In this document: positions 35,480-48,562 of the stretch, in pieces
Position numbering within the stretch: position 1 is the first letter of the stretch
Layout: each line of letters starts with the position of its first letter
DNA from: Agrypnia vestita
Taxonomy: Eukaryota > Arthropoda > Insecta > Trichoptera > Phryganeidae
DNA length: 64,000 bases
NCBI GenBank assembly: GCA_016648135.1
Contig: JADDOH010004207.1
Coordinates: 62,001 to 126,000 of the forward strand
Direction of reading: 5' to 3'
Translations under genes and position numbers: made by a program
Notes under the pieces: model-generated
Told to the model about the DNA's origin: nothing
Databases searched by the model: none
The model's input: only the letters and a program-made list of their open reading frames with translations

Positions 35480-35660
35480 CCCGAGAAAAATCACGGGACG
35501 TAATAATAATTAAGGAACGACCCTTGCGTGTATCACGAACCGCGCGCTGATTGATGTGTCACACTCGGGCGCTCAATGCTCATTAGCGAATGAATTTAAT
35601 TTTAGCAGTGTTATTTACGGACAGACAGACGTTCGAAATCAGGAAAATTGATTTTCTCTT
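35480..35660 (-). mobile_element. HelA fragment, minus strand
   Basis: It shares 'gacccttgcgtg', 'cgcgctg' and 'cgggcgctc' with 57125-57240, and ends with the inverted family block 'ggacagacagacg'. Confidence 0.5.
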
Positions 35661-38659
35661 ATCTATAAACACGCATTTTTATTCAAAGTAATAATAACAA
35701 TGTTGAAATGAAACCTTTTGGTTTAGAATATAAAAAGTGATAAAATATTGATAAACAATAATATTTCTTTATTCAGATATATTTTTTTCATCGCAATCTC
35801 AAAATTTGATGACGCGAATGATAAAACTGCAGATTTTTTGTATAAAAACTCGTTTATGACGGTTTTTTATCGTACTAGACAAAGTAACGAGATCTCGTGT
35901 GACGATGACATTTCACCGTTTGAATTTAACATCATTTGCCCAAAAAACAAAATTATATTCAACGTATTTGGGTTGTGAATGCAAGACCAGATTTTTCAAA
36001 ATAAATAAATACAATATATTGTATTACGGATAGGTATATAACGTTAATATATTTTGGAAAAAAATCGAAAAAATATTTTATCTTGTGATTTTCATAATTA
36101 TGATCATATTCAGATTTTAATATAATTTTCATATATGATGTTAAATTTATATATGTAATATCGTGTTTTTTTCTTTAAAATATTAGTCATGGTTCTCAGT
36201 GTTCTCACTGTACCTTTATATGTATAAACTGTATATAATACATACATTTTTGTTATTTCGTCTTTAAAAAAGCTAATTTCGTAATTGTTTCGTAATTTTT
36301 TAATTGTAGTTCGTTTAAATTAAAAATATATCTTATATTTTATAGACTTTAAAAGTTAATTAAAATAAAAATAATAAAAAAGATACATAAATAGTGATTT
36401 GATGTAGGAACACAGATGACTTTACGAAACATTGAAATATTGATATTATAAATATGTATGTTGGGCATAAAATATATCTAAATATGAACGCCATATTTTC
36501 CCTGTTTTCCTCGTGTCCTACATATTTATACGAGTATGTTGTATAAAAAAGGTTCACGTATCGTACTGGGAAACCACATTACCCTTATTTCCTTTGGAAA
36601 AGGGTTTTGATCTATGTAGGACTTCGTTCATAAATATTCAGTTACTTAAAAACGATTTAAAAATGTAAAATAAAAATCTGAAATTTTTATCATCATTTTT
36701 CTGCCACAAATCTTCGTTCGAAGAAAAAATGAGAATTTATGATCTAAGCTTTAATTGAATTCGTACTACTTAAGAAAATGACTAAAGACCGTATAATATA
36801 CACCGTAAATATTTATACATTACGATAATATCTAGTATTGAAAAATAAAAGTTTACAATTTTGGCAGAAAAAATAATTTATAAAATTATGAGGATATAAA
36901 CGCGATTGTCTGGCAATGAAATTGAATGAAATTCACAATTTTTGTGATGGCTTTTCTTGCATTCTGTGGCATATTTTTATAAAGAAAGGTATCAAATTAA
37001 AATTTATTCAATAGGTTCCATAGTTTTTAAAATAAATATCGATACTTATATACGATCTTTCAAAAATGAGAAACTAAATTACTTAATTAATTATAAATAA
37101 CCAAACCAACGATGTTTTACAATTTATAAAAATGGCTCCTCTTTGTGCACTTTATATGCCTTTAGGATACATTTTACAGGATAGGATACAGGATGTTTTT
37201 TCTCAAAAATATTACAAAGTAAACGATGTCTTTAATTAGGATAAATTATGCTTCAGTTAGATAAACTATTCGTCAGTTAGTTTTTAACAATATTTGTTTA
37301 AAAATAAGCTGTTTTTAGTTTTTTTTTAAAATAATTAAAGAGAAAACATAATAGTGTGATACTTACTAATCCGAAACTTTTCGAGTCTGGGAAATTGCGA
37401 TGATCAATTTGTTTTTTGTTTAAAATTACAACTCTTACTAAAATAAATAACGGACAATCTTTTTTAATATTTGAATATATTTTAAAACATGCGAAAATCT
37501 AATAATCTTTTCAATAGGAAACCGAAATTTATTAGTATTTTTATAAATAGTGGATAGTGATAGTGCTATCTATTCAAAGTTTTGACCGCGAGAATACTAG
37601 GAGCCAGATATACCAATGTACTTATGCAAACATACATATTATGTACTTAAAGATTATGGCGCACATCACACGTATGTATTCTGCTTTCTAATTTCCTAGT
37701 AATAATGTTATTGAGAAAGTACATATGAGGTGTCGTCTAACCCAAAAAATGTCCACTATTATTTCCGAATGTGTTATCGTGCTAATACAAATTCTTGTAT
37801 ATTCCAATGGATTTATAAAATGCGCTGCTTAATGAATTAAAATGAATAATGCAATTTGCCGCCGCGGATAACCATCTAGCGGGTGCACGTAAAAGCTTTT
37901 AGAGATGCGCGGTCAAATAATCACTTTATCGATGTTTGTAGAAAACTGTAAAACAAAATTTGAATCATAAACAGGGACTTTAGTTGTTCGATGCTTCGCC
38001 ACATATCTTAATCATTTTACTGAATAATGAAAATAAAACATTAGCTTTTCTATTATCTGTTGAGTTTAATGAATTGTTATTTTTATATTCAGTACGTACA
38101 ATATAAGCATGTTTGTTATATACTTTTATGATCAATTATGATCAAAAGTTTCCAGACGTTTTATGAGGTTTACCTACGTGTTTAAAACCATTATGTCTTT
38201 ACCGTAGAGCTGTCTAAGGGTTTTCCACGATCCAGACGATATTGTTGTAACCATTAACTACGTTCATCAATGGAAATAAGCTAGATCATCTCTAGCAGAC
38301 GATTAAGATTGATTTTCTGGTATAAAAATGATATGATTTCGTACAATATTATTTAAGATATGATTATTAGGTATTATTTTTACACATTACTGTTCATTAA
38401 AATATAAATTGTTTTTTTTTTTTCAAATTATTATTCCGTTGTGCAACTACATCATCCAAAACGATCTCAGCTGGCAGATATTACTTATCGCAGTCACCAA
38501 CAGATGGTGCTAGTTCGTATTCTATTTTTATTTTACAAGACAATCATTCATTTGTATTTTTTATGTGTGTTGTCAACAAAAAATATGTATTCATTTCAAA
38601 ATATTCTAAAAACGGATGGATTTTTAACTTTAAAGTAGGGGATAAAGTTTGCTTGTGTG
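35661..38659. other. Noncoding stretch, no gene seen
   Basis: AT-rich throughout. A short GC-richer segment lies at about 37855-37920. No recognised repeat or exon. Confidence 0.6.
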
Positions 38660-38990
38660 TGTTATTTTCTTGGATATTCTGCTTTGTATATCTGACTTCT
38701 CTGGCCGATGTTTCGAATACCATTGCAGGGTCCATCCACGACTTGGCACGGAGATGGCCTTTAGAGAAAAAAATGTCGACCTGGCGACGTAAGAGTAGGA
38801 CCGATATGGGAGATTTCGCTCATTAAACGGTCCTGAGAAGAGGGTCTCCATACACTGCAGGGTCGATCATCAGGGCTGATGTGATCACATCAGCAATGTA
38901 CCTGGACCCTGCAATGGGATCCGAAACGTCGGCCAGAGAGGTCAAATATACACGACAGAATATTCCAAAAAACTACATACAGAAGATACG
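38660..38990. repeat. Penelope-like hammerhead repeat, inverted cluster P2
   Basis: A minus-strand unit (38700-38742: 'cattgcagggtcc', 'gatgtttcg') faces a plus-strand unit (38900-38985: 'ggaccctgcaatgggatcc', GAAACGTC, GGCCAGAGAGGTC). A partial minus unit with an intact CTGATGA box lies at 38855-38874. They meet at a perfect 20-bp palindrome (38875-38894, gctgatgtga/tcacatcagc). Each unit lacks at least one hammerhead core box. Confidence 0.55.
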
Positions 38991-39839
38991 GAACAGTCGT
39001 GAAAACCTGAGAACATTTTTTAAGTTTGCTTATTTTTCATTTCACAGTTAAATGTTAGTAGTTTCTTCTTCATCATTCATTCTATATTTCCTATCAATAA
39101 ATTTAGTGAATATACCCTGTGAGTATTTATTCTCTACCATTTTTATTATCTCTAACAGTTTATGTGTGCTGGTAGTGGTTTTCCGGACAAGCGAGTCCTC
39201 TGCTTGTTTGTGTTGTACAACTTTCTTTTCATTTTGCCTCCAGGAGTGTCACTACTATACCTAGTTTAACTCTCTCTACAGTATTTTCTCAAATATATGT
39301 ATATCATTGTATCATATCTCATCCTATTGTATTGTTTGCTTTTGATGAGAGTGAAGCGGTTTTGTGTGAACGCCTCCCCGCGCCGTTTGCACTCATATGA
39401 GCTTAAGTAGCGCTGGGAGGATGACCACTAGCATAAAAAAATGCCGAATTGGGTGACGAAAGTGTATCATAACCTCATCGGGCGGCAAGTGTAAATAGAT
39501 ACGCAGCTGTCATCATAACCTCATTGAGCGACATTTCCGCGACAAGTGATATGTGAGTCCCGGTGTATACACGTCAAATGACCGCGTCATTGTCCCCGAA
39601 ACATGAGCGTAGATGTTGATGCGACGTGCCGCGTGGAATGTTTCGCGATTTGTCCCGTAGTGAATACTTCATGGAGCATCATGGAACAAACTCTTCAGAG
39701 TGCCTAACAGACGCCACTCACAAAAGATGCGAATGAGGGATTCATAGCAAGGATGCAAATCAGGGTGCATAGAACCGAGGGAATGCGATCCATTTTTGAA
39801 AGTATGAATTTAGAAAGTCGCGCAGTGCACCACCCTTAT
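38991..39839. other. Noncoding stretch, GC-richer toward the right
   Basis: No gene seen. The part at 39340-39720 has raised GC without repeats recognised here; short frames only. Confidence 0.5.
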
Positions 39840-40110
39840 TTTTATAAACTGGCGCTATTTGAATAACGTCCGGGACTATTTCCCTCCCGCTCCGTGTACA
39901 AATTGCTAATCCCTGTTCAAATATTTGCCCGGACTAAATGCCGGCCAAATAATCCCGCGTGGACGGGGATTTCCCCTCTTTGCTCGGACAATTATTTGTA
40001 CAAAAGTCGGCGATCGCCGCGGGCGAGCGCGCTCCCGCTGGCCTCGGAAAACTTAATCGTGATTTATATGTTTATTTATGATTTTCTTTCGGGGAACTTC
40101 GAGATGAATT
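39840..40110. promoter_or_regulatory. Candidate conserved noncoding element
   Basis: A sharply GC-rich block (for example 'gccgcgggcgagcgcgctcc' at about 40016-40035) with repeated 'caaat' and 'ccggac' words and ATTA-type cores, unlike any repeat family in the window. The plus-strand frame at 39894-40112 shows no recognisable protein. Confidence 0.3.
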
Positions 40111-40375
40111 GATATTTTATGCTAATATTTATTCGTTATAAGCTATGTTATTCTATCAAAATAAATATGCCCGGAGAGCGGTAATTCTGATAAACCATGA
40201 TAAAAATTATAACCGTTTCGTGTCGAGTCCTTGAGCGATATTTAAGAATTATTTTATTTTGTTTATTATTATCAACGTCCTTGTACAATATTATTAGCTG
40301 TACCCCATCAAAAAAGATGAAGATTGATTCGCGTTTTTGCTAATCCCTAGTATTTATTTGTAATATCTCTTTGGC

Positions 40376-40556
40376 GGTCCACGGAGAGGCGACCGTAGCA
40401 GCATGCCGTTTCGGATTTGCTGGCCCGGGATTCAAGCCCTATCTTCGGCCGTTGAATTTGTTTTTTTAGCCGCGAATTCGAACGAAATTATGGATGTTGG
40501 ACGAAGTTACGGGGACGGACGGACGGACGGATGGACAGACGACAAAATTATTATTG
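40376..40556 (-). mobile_element. HelA fragment, minus strand
   Basis: The reverse complement begins 'ataataattttgtcgtctg', then 'cataatttcgttcgaattcg' and, further in, 'gtcgcctctccgtgg'. All are shared with 56223-56720. A (GGAC)n run (about 40514-40530) has grown in the 'gtctgtccg' block. Confidence 0.6.
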
Positions 40557-41214
40557 AGGTGAGTACAACAGAATTATTATTTTATACTGTACCAACTAAC
40601 TGTAACTGTGTAACTGTACTCGATTCTTTTGGAATATTCCAAGTCTCAGCATTTCTTAATTTTGGGTATGCTCCTATAAGGAAAAATGTCAACGAGTTTC
40701 GAGATTTCTTCGCGAGGCGGTGCCCATTACTTGAAAAACAATGATTAAGTATTTTTTGTAGAATTACTCCAGATGCCACTTTATCCTATCAAGACGAGAT
40801 ATTATATTATTTAATGTGTTTAGATTCAGTATGCAATAAAAAACCATTTGGTGATTTGTAAAAATAAACTTATTTTTATAGAGATAACTGACCATTATTA
40901 TATTAAAAAGATTTTGTTTAAACCACTATTTACTGATTAATCAATATGTTTCGGAGTCATTAATATATAATATTGCCACAAACATATTTTGTGGTTGTTG
41001 AATAGGATATAACAATTTATATTTAAAAAGTTGTCAAATTTTCATGGCCGTCCAAAATCTTCTGCTTAGTATTTTCTAGGATATTTTGCCGTGTGTAACC
41101 TTTCTAGCATTAGAAATAAGTAGCTATAAGTAAAAATGTATAAATAATTTAAAAATTAACCATAGAATATATCTTTAAAATATTACCAATTATTTCCAAT
41201 ATTCAAAGTCATTT

Positions 41215-41397
41215 CTAGTTTGTTGGTCTTGTGGTTAGTACTCTCGCCTCGTGATCCAAAGGTCGCAGGTACGAATAATCTCACTCCAGAAAAGCAAGTT
41301 AATCCTATTTTCATAGCACAAGCGTTTAGCTTATTTTGAAAATAGTAAGATTTTGATGCGACACGTATTCCGTGTTCAAATCCCTATTTAAAAAAAA
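41215..41397 (+). repeat. tRNA-derived SINE, family A, copy 5
   Basis: 'agtttgttggtcttgtggtt', a diverged B-box (caggtacgaataatc), the full body with 'cctattttcatagcacaagc' and the end 'cgtattccgtgttc' before an A-run. Confidence 0.85.
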
Positions 41398-44300
41398 GTT
41401 CCACATCTTTCGTCAGAATTACATTTTTTTTGAATTTTGAAAAAGTTTGTAATTTTCATAAGGTTTTATTAAAATATAGGAATTTGAATTTTTAACGCTT
41501 CAACAGACCGAGTACTGAAGCGAAACACGTTAAAAAATACCCAAGCTTGATTATATCACATGTAATAAAAAAGAGCGGCTTAAAATATTAAAGTTAATAA
41601 TAACTTTAATTTCATTTTAATTGTTTTATTTTGCATTTTATACAAAATTGAATAAAGCTTTAATACACTCATACACTTATACTCAGTACCCAGTGTACAA
41701 AGGAGTGTCGAGGAAGGTATTAAAAAATCAGAATATTTGTTGAAAATATGTATTAAATATTTTAACCAGAAAAAGATTTGTCTTATATATGCTATGTAAT
41801 GTATGTTCGAAGTCAAATAATGCCATATACTTTCAGTCCTTTATTAAAAAAAAATCCCTTGTTTTTTTGAACGACCACGGGGCGAAGATAAAGTATGGCC
41901 TTTTTTCGTATTACTCTTAGCAGGCACTATTCATAAGGTAGCTGTTAGGAAGAAATCTATCACATACCGCCCTTAATATATTATATGGTGGTACAAGGGC
42001 AACCCCTTTTCGACAAATTGGGATACAAATCATGAATGTTTTCATGATGGTCGCGCTATTTTATAAGACATGTAATTTGTAGATATAAAATATAAAATGA
42101 AATAACAAATTAATAATCAACATAATACACGTGTTATGTGAAACAAGTATGCTGAACGCGTAAATAATAATAATGTAATATGGTAATAAGCGTACCAGCC
42201 TCAAATTTTTTTTGTTCTCCAAACTCTTATTACTTGCAATATTCTATGTAGACGTCATATTTTATCAAGAAGGTTCTGTTACCTTGATGATTTCTGGTGG
42301 AAGACGAGAATCAAAATAATAATTATCGTTATCCTTTAAGCCCTAGGAGGGCCAGGATTTTAAAGACTCGACAAGGTGTTTCCATTTCTCCTTGTCCTAC
42401 GCCGCATCTGCACTAGTTCCCGGTACAAGCACATGCTACGGTCAAGGACCAATCTGATTTAATATAACCCTTTTCGATATTTCTCCTAGCATACATAGTC
42501 TGGGGCGACCCTTCTTTCCGAAGATGCCAAGAAGATATATCTGGATAGTCGATCTTCTGGCATTAACAGAACGTGTCCAAGCCTCTTTAATAGAGTTTAG
42601 ATTTTTTTCGTGTAAAAGTAGCAGCTTAATTCTAAGGGTCTCCATTATGTGGATACTTTTATTTAGGACCAATAGTACTATAAATGCCACTGGTTTAATG
42701 TTAAATATAATGAAATTAAATATTTTTATTTTTCGTCTTTTATTTATTTTATTTTTTGTGATTTAAAATTCAGTGGAGGATTAATAAAATGCTGTTTCCC
42801 GGATCGAAAAAGTTCGGAGTTTACATTCCAGTAATCAAATACTTTTTTGACAGTAGCGAAGGGAAAAACTACAATCTGAAGACTACAATATGCACACGTT
42901 CACTTGTTTGAAGACTATAAAGTGTGCGCTAATTTGTGGAAGATACCGAAATATTACACACTTCATCTACTTCAATAAACTACATGAAGTGAAGTAATTG
43001 TAGTACTATAAAATTGTATCGCTACAATGACCTACAAGAAGTGTTTCTTGAAAAGTGTACTAGGTACTACAAAATTTTCAAATTCATGGGGTGAGGGGGG
43101 GTGGTTATTTCAGTAACGAAGATTTCATCATTCGGTCCCAAAATTTTCTAAACCATGGGGGGTGGTATTTTGAACGTTTTAGCTACACCAACTTGCATAA
43201 AAATTGGCTAAATATTTTCAAAAAATTGTAGTGTGTGTTTGAAGTACAACATAATTTGGAGTGTGTACTTTTAAGTATTGGATTTGTGGTGTGCAATTTG
43301 AAGTGTGCAGTTTGAAGTGTATAGTTTGTAGTGTAGTGTAGTGTGCAGTACACTTTCAAACGTGTGAAGTGTGCGCTTCAGTATAATATAGTACTACATT
43401 TTAGTAATCAGTACAGAGCGGACCCATCACTATTTGACAGTGTAACATTTTATTTATTTTAAATATCTTTGAACTATTTTGTTAACCTACAACTTCACGA
43501 AAGTGAACTTGAAAGTGAAAGATTAGGAAACAACGAAATCGTGAATGGAATTTTACACATCAAGATGTTACGACTCACCAATCAAAGACCAACATGGCGG
43601 TTTTTCAAGTAATGATTTAACCAATAGTAATTCTTATAAGTGACGACATCACGTTGTTTGAAAATGGTGTTATGGTTATTGCAAGTGCTCCGGGCGCTGT
43701 TATTGTTGTTTATTTTCTGCTGTCTGGTGTCGTTTTAATAATCTTATTTTGGTAAAATTTATAATTCTTTATTATTCATATGATTAAATTATGTGCTTTC
43801 TGCTTCATTTTTTTTGTACAGCAAAATGCATTTTGGTATGTACTGTATTTTATGTGTATTTTAGATTTTTAGCCGTTGATGGAGAACTGCCATTGATGGA
43901 AATTCTGTTTAGCTATCTTCCAACGCAAGACATACAACACGGCACACGATTTTTTATATATGCCGAAAAAGTATTTATTTCAATATGCTTTTACGCACCC
44001 ATTTTTTTAATAAAAGTAATAACTTATCATAACTATTGTAGAATTGGAATAAATCTTATGTGAAATTTTATTTTATGTGCCAAGGGAGAGTTAAGCGTAT
44101 CCACCCTCCACGAATTACTTTGAGTGGGTGGGGTAAAATCTATCACATTTAACCCCACTATCTGACGTGGGGTGGGGAATGGTGATAAATTCTTGGTAGA
44201 CTCGCTGGCCACACGTTGATCATATTCGGAAGAAAAACCCCACAGAGCTGTAAAGAAATATTTTCTCCATCCCGTTAGAAAAATGGGTGCATTTCGATAG

Positions 44301-46648
44301 CTTAGAAAAAAAACTGCTGCGTTTTAATCGCAAAAAGACAAAGTAAATAGATTAAGAATTGAAGCAGTATATGAGATTGAAATTTAAAAAAAAATGCATT
44401 TATTTTTTTTCATGCCTTTTCTACTTTCTTTTTTTTAAACATGAAATACCAAAAGGATGTAAAATAAAATGGAAAAAGATTTAAAAAAAAAGAATATAAA
44501 AATAGATTTATAGAAGACAATTATATGTTATGATTTGTAAATCACTACAATATAAAAATAAATAATAAATGTTAAGCTAAGAGTCAACCACAAACAGTCC
44601 GTATTTTATGACGGGTTTCAGATAGTCAATCAATAATAAGTAATAACACTATTTTCAAACTATGGTAATCAAACACTCATACCATGAAATTATTATATCT
44701 TGGTGATCTCCTAGAGCCTTGAATCTATGACCACAATTAGATAAATAGGCAAGTATCAATAACAATATAAACAAGCTTTATAACTCTTACCCGTTTTCGA
44801 ATATTTTTGCTTAATTGGATAAATTTTTTTGAAATAAAATGTATGTTTATGAATGGGTTCATGGTTTGGATGTATCCTGTTATTGTGTTGGAATAATAAT
44901 ATTCATTATAAATACTTTACTTTATCTATTATTAATACATTACTTTATTTATAATTAATACAGTAATATTTTAAAAACCTTTGATATGATATCATCGTTA
45001 TGAATAAAATATAAATCCAAATGAATTATGTTAAAACGTCAAATTACAAACGCAAAATCACCATTTCACCGGTAGCATTTTCATTCCCGACCGTGAATAT
45101 TCCCTTCGTGTTTAAGTGAATCGAAGCCTTCGGGGGCTCAAAAACAAAGGGGTTCGTCACATCCAACCGGACCAATATTCATTACCGAAAAATAGGCCCA
45201 TCGCAAAGTTTTAAGGGAGCGAGCGCTGCTGAATATTGAAGAGATATTTATCTCAATCTAGTTGAGCCTTTGTTTCCCGCATCAAATTTCAGGTTGAAGC
45301 GGAAAACTAATTAATTCACAAAATAAAGTAGTAAATTAGGTGGACAGACTGTTTGTAGGGCGTGCAATTATAAATAGTTACGTCTCGTTATGTTTAACAG
45401 TAGATATTTCATAAGATTTTTATTTATAGTAGTAGTTTTGAATAACGTAAAGTAAAAATAGCATGTCGTAAAGGCTGGTTTAAATTCCAATGAATCGATA
45501 GAAAATAATTATAATCAGTCTTCTTTACGAAAAAAACGAGTTAACATAATCGATTAAAAAAGTATACTTAGAATGTTTGTAATTTTTAAATAAATCATCA
45601 CGTTTATTAGAATTTCTGTATATACAAAATTTTTAAACCTTACTAGACATTAAGCTAAGAGCTGACAGACAAAATAATGAAAAGAACATTTCTGGACTTC
45701 CATTATATCCAGAATTCAAAAGCTATTAGAAAAATGAACAAAATAACTAATATCAATGTAATCTATATTATCTATTGCAATCAATATTTCATTTTTTCAC
45801 TTACTAGTAATCCTTCATAACTAAATATATTCACAGAAATATTTTACAGCAAAACGTGTGGAATTTGTTTTTTTATATAAAAATATATTATTTTAAAAAT
45901 ATTTTTCAAAATATTTACTTAACATGAAAAACACGTGATTATATTGTAATCTTGAAAAAATACTGCGCAATTTAATATTAATGTTTTATTTTAACACGAA
46001 AATAAAAATCGCTTACCACGAAAATATTTCGCATCGTGGGGAACAACAAGCTGTAGGAAGTCGTAGTAAAATGCGGAAATGTATCATTGGTATATGCAAA
46101 TATTTAGATGATATTCGAAGGACGAAATGAAACAAACAATGAATGGCATTGAACAAGATAAAGACAATATATGATGATTAATAAGAGGACCTCAAAAAAA
46201 AATACATATTTTTTTTTACAAAAAACTATTGAAATGTTTCTTTTTCGAAAAATTTCTTGGATCGGTATTTGAAGTTTAGAAAAACTGTGTACCCAGCGAG
46301 TGTAAATTTGAGTCTTTTAAGTCTTATTAAGTCTCTTCATACGACATCAAAAATATTTGTGATTTTTTTGATTACATCGCTTAACACGAAATTTGTTTTT
46401 GGTCTTCATGGTTTCACGTTAAATGATCTTCACTGTATTTATGTGTTATTTATTTTAATATACACCGCATTAGACTGCTCTTATCGTTTTATAAGTAGTC
46501 AAATACATAAGACTTTGTACAAAAATTTTGTTTAAAATACCGCGAGTATTATTATTTATTCGGCCTTGTTTTTTTTTTAATTTTTAAGACTTAACTTCTA
46601 GAATTTATTTTGTAGAAGAATCTCTTTATGAAAAATGACTTTTCCTAC
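41398..46648. other. Noncoding stretch with simple-sequence and GC-richer parts
   Basis: No gene supported. A minus-strand frame around 42440-42640 (GKKGRPRLCML) may be a LINE relic but is too short to call. The segment 42870-43400 is dense in the word 'aagtgt' and its variants. The segment 45060-45330 is a candidate conserved noncoding element. Open frames at 43791 and 46257 have no recognisable domain. Confidence 0.5.
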
Positions 46649-46785
46649 CTGAACAAGATCGCCGTAGCTGGCTCCAGCCGCGGTGAAGTTCAGATGACAA
46701 AGGAAGGGAAGTTTGTCTTCTCGCGGTCGTCGGATCTCCAGCTCATATGTTCTGCCAACGTCTCCGTAGTATGTACGGTTACAAG
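46649..46785 (-). CDS. Orphan internal exon, CUB-like extracellular domain
   Basis: Read on the minus strand, TTTTTTTTGACAG precedes the exon and GTAGGA follows GTTCAG, giving strong splice sites. The 137 bases enter in phase 1 and leave in phase 0, encoding 45 full codons from CNRTYYGDVG through RTYELEIRRPRE and LPFLCHLNFTAAG to YGDLVQ. The early Cys, the G-R-x-Y-x-L segment, the second Cys and the closing GDLVQ fit the first half of a CUB domain, as in secreted or single-pass receptor-type proteins. An N-x-T sequon follows the first Cys. The family resemblance to insect SOL-1/Neto-type CUB proteins is from memory. GC content is well above the flanks. The other exons of this gene are not recognised here; they should lie on the minus strand, 5' ones above 46785 and 3' ones below 46649. 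Confidence 0.7.
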
Positions 46786-48199
46786 CTGTCAAAAAAAAGA
46801 GAAATCATTATTAGAGCTATATAGGTAGGTACATACAAAATACAAATAACCAAAAAATATTTATTACTCATAAGTTTGAAGTATAGCAGATAGAATATAG
46901 CATAAACCTAAAAGGAATTATAAAAAAAATTAAAAATAAACACAAATTTATTCAGCAAGAAGTATTTTAAAACTATCAATACCTCAAAATTGATAGCGAG
47001 TGTCAAATAAATTTTGTCAAACTTTCGTAAAATGTAGCCACAATTACTAAGCATTTAGCTTGAGCCATGGTAGGCTAGTGTGTAGTGATAAAATAAACTC
47101 AACATTTTATTATTTTAATGCCTCCTAGAATTTTAACCCGGAAATTTACTGAATTAAATATTTACTTTGATATAATATCGAGGAACAATAACATGTTTTT
47201 GTATAAACCCAAGCGTCGTTGTTCAGTGTTGATTTAAAATTAAAATATTTTTTAATATGCAGTAAACAAAAAAGTGTAATTTACATGTATGAAAAGTGGT
47301 GGCCTAATAAATTACAAAAACATATTCGGCAAAATTTAATTTTGTAAACTCGTTTTCTATTCGAACAAAGGAGCAACGTTTCGAAACCACTAAGGTTTAA
47401 TGTAATTTTTTATTCATTCATGGAAATAGAAACAAAATAAATAATAAAATAAGTGTAGGCGTTCTGAAATTGCTTCCGCGGCGGCGACCATATTCCGCTC
47501 GTTTTATTATATTTCACATCAAAATACACTCGGAAACGTAACGATTCAATAAACTTAAAATAAAGTTTTCCCGCACCGACATTAGCCGTAATAATTGTAG
47601 GCGAGGGTTTATGTAATATACATTTTTACTCTGTAAATTTGTATATTTTTAACGCGAGAATCCTCTTTAGGCTGCACATTAAAAATGCCACGACTTTTAA
47701 TACGCGACAGCGAGTAACTGTTAATGTTTGTAAGCTTTTACGTTCAATTCCCCAAACATGCCCGCAGGTGAGTGTAACAATTTCGGGTGAAGTTACTTTA
47801 AGTTGCGAGAGCTTACGTGAATCTACAGCCTTAAAATAACCGCGGCTTTTAAAAGCTAAACCACGTTTACGGAGTAAATAATCATTATGTGAAATACACT
47901 CCGATCAAACATGTTCAGCCAATATTTACCCCAAGTTGGGGATCGACAGACACGTAGTTTCGAGGCTCGAAACCTGAGATCATTACATAAAGTGGTTTCG
48001 GTAAGACACTCGTATAAATTTATACTAGTGGCATAGACCGAATGGGCATCGACCTTTGAAGTCCCGGACCCGAAAGGTATTCGATTTTATTTTAATGATT
48101 TTTGATTAGTCAAATGTTGCCTTACTACCTGCGAATGGAATTCATTTGATAATAAAAAATATATATTCACCGAAAAAATATAAATGCGTTTAATAGAAA
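46786..48199. other. Noncoding; candidate conserved element at 47455-47960
   Basis: No gene seen. The 47455-47960 block is GC-richer and unique in the window, with words such as 'ttccgcggcggcgacc', 'taaccgcggcttttaaaag' and 'ttaccccaagttgggga'. The frame at 47639-47839 has no recognisable domain. Confidence 0.4.
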
Positions 48200-48562
48200 C
48201 TAGCTTACCCGCGCGGATTCGCACGCGTAGATTTTTAGTATATTTTAGTACATTTAGTCGCGGATTTTTTATAGGATTTTTTGAGTTCTACACCTTTTTT
48301 ATAGAAAGTATTTAAATATCTCTTACCATTAAGGCAGCGTTCGTTCGCACCGCTTGACCATTTTTTCGTCGATTTTAGTTGTAAAATAGGTCCATCACGA
48401 AAAGCCTTTTTATTTTAACGGGATAATAATATAACCTATGTCCATTTTAAAAGTCCATTATAAATATTGGTAAAAGAATTTTTGAAATCGGATGAATAAT
48501 TTCGGAGATTACCTCCAACATTCGAATATTCAAACCTCTTTATACTCGTATATAAGTATGGA
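48200..48562 (-). mobile_element. Non-autonomous Helitron, Lep1 type
   Basis: On the minus strand it starts TCCATACTTATATACG after an A and ends CGCGCGGGTAAGCTAG before a T. That is the Helitron rule: a TC start, a CTAG end, inserted into AT. The interior (aacctatgtccattttaaaag on the plus strand near 48434) follows the usual order of these elements in Lepidoptera. It is 363 bp and encodes nothing. Confidence 0.85.

Noticed and set aside
42442..42690. Possible LINE relic with GKKGRPRLCML
   Set aside because: Only one weak motif; too little to call a family.
43791..44063. 90-codon hydrophobic frame
   Set aside because: T-rich composition, no homology recognised, no promoter or splice context.
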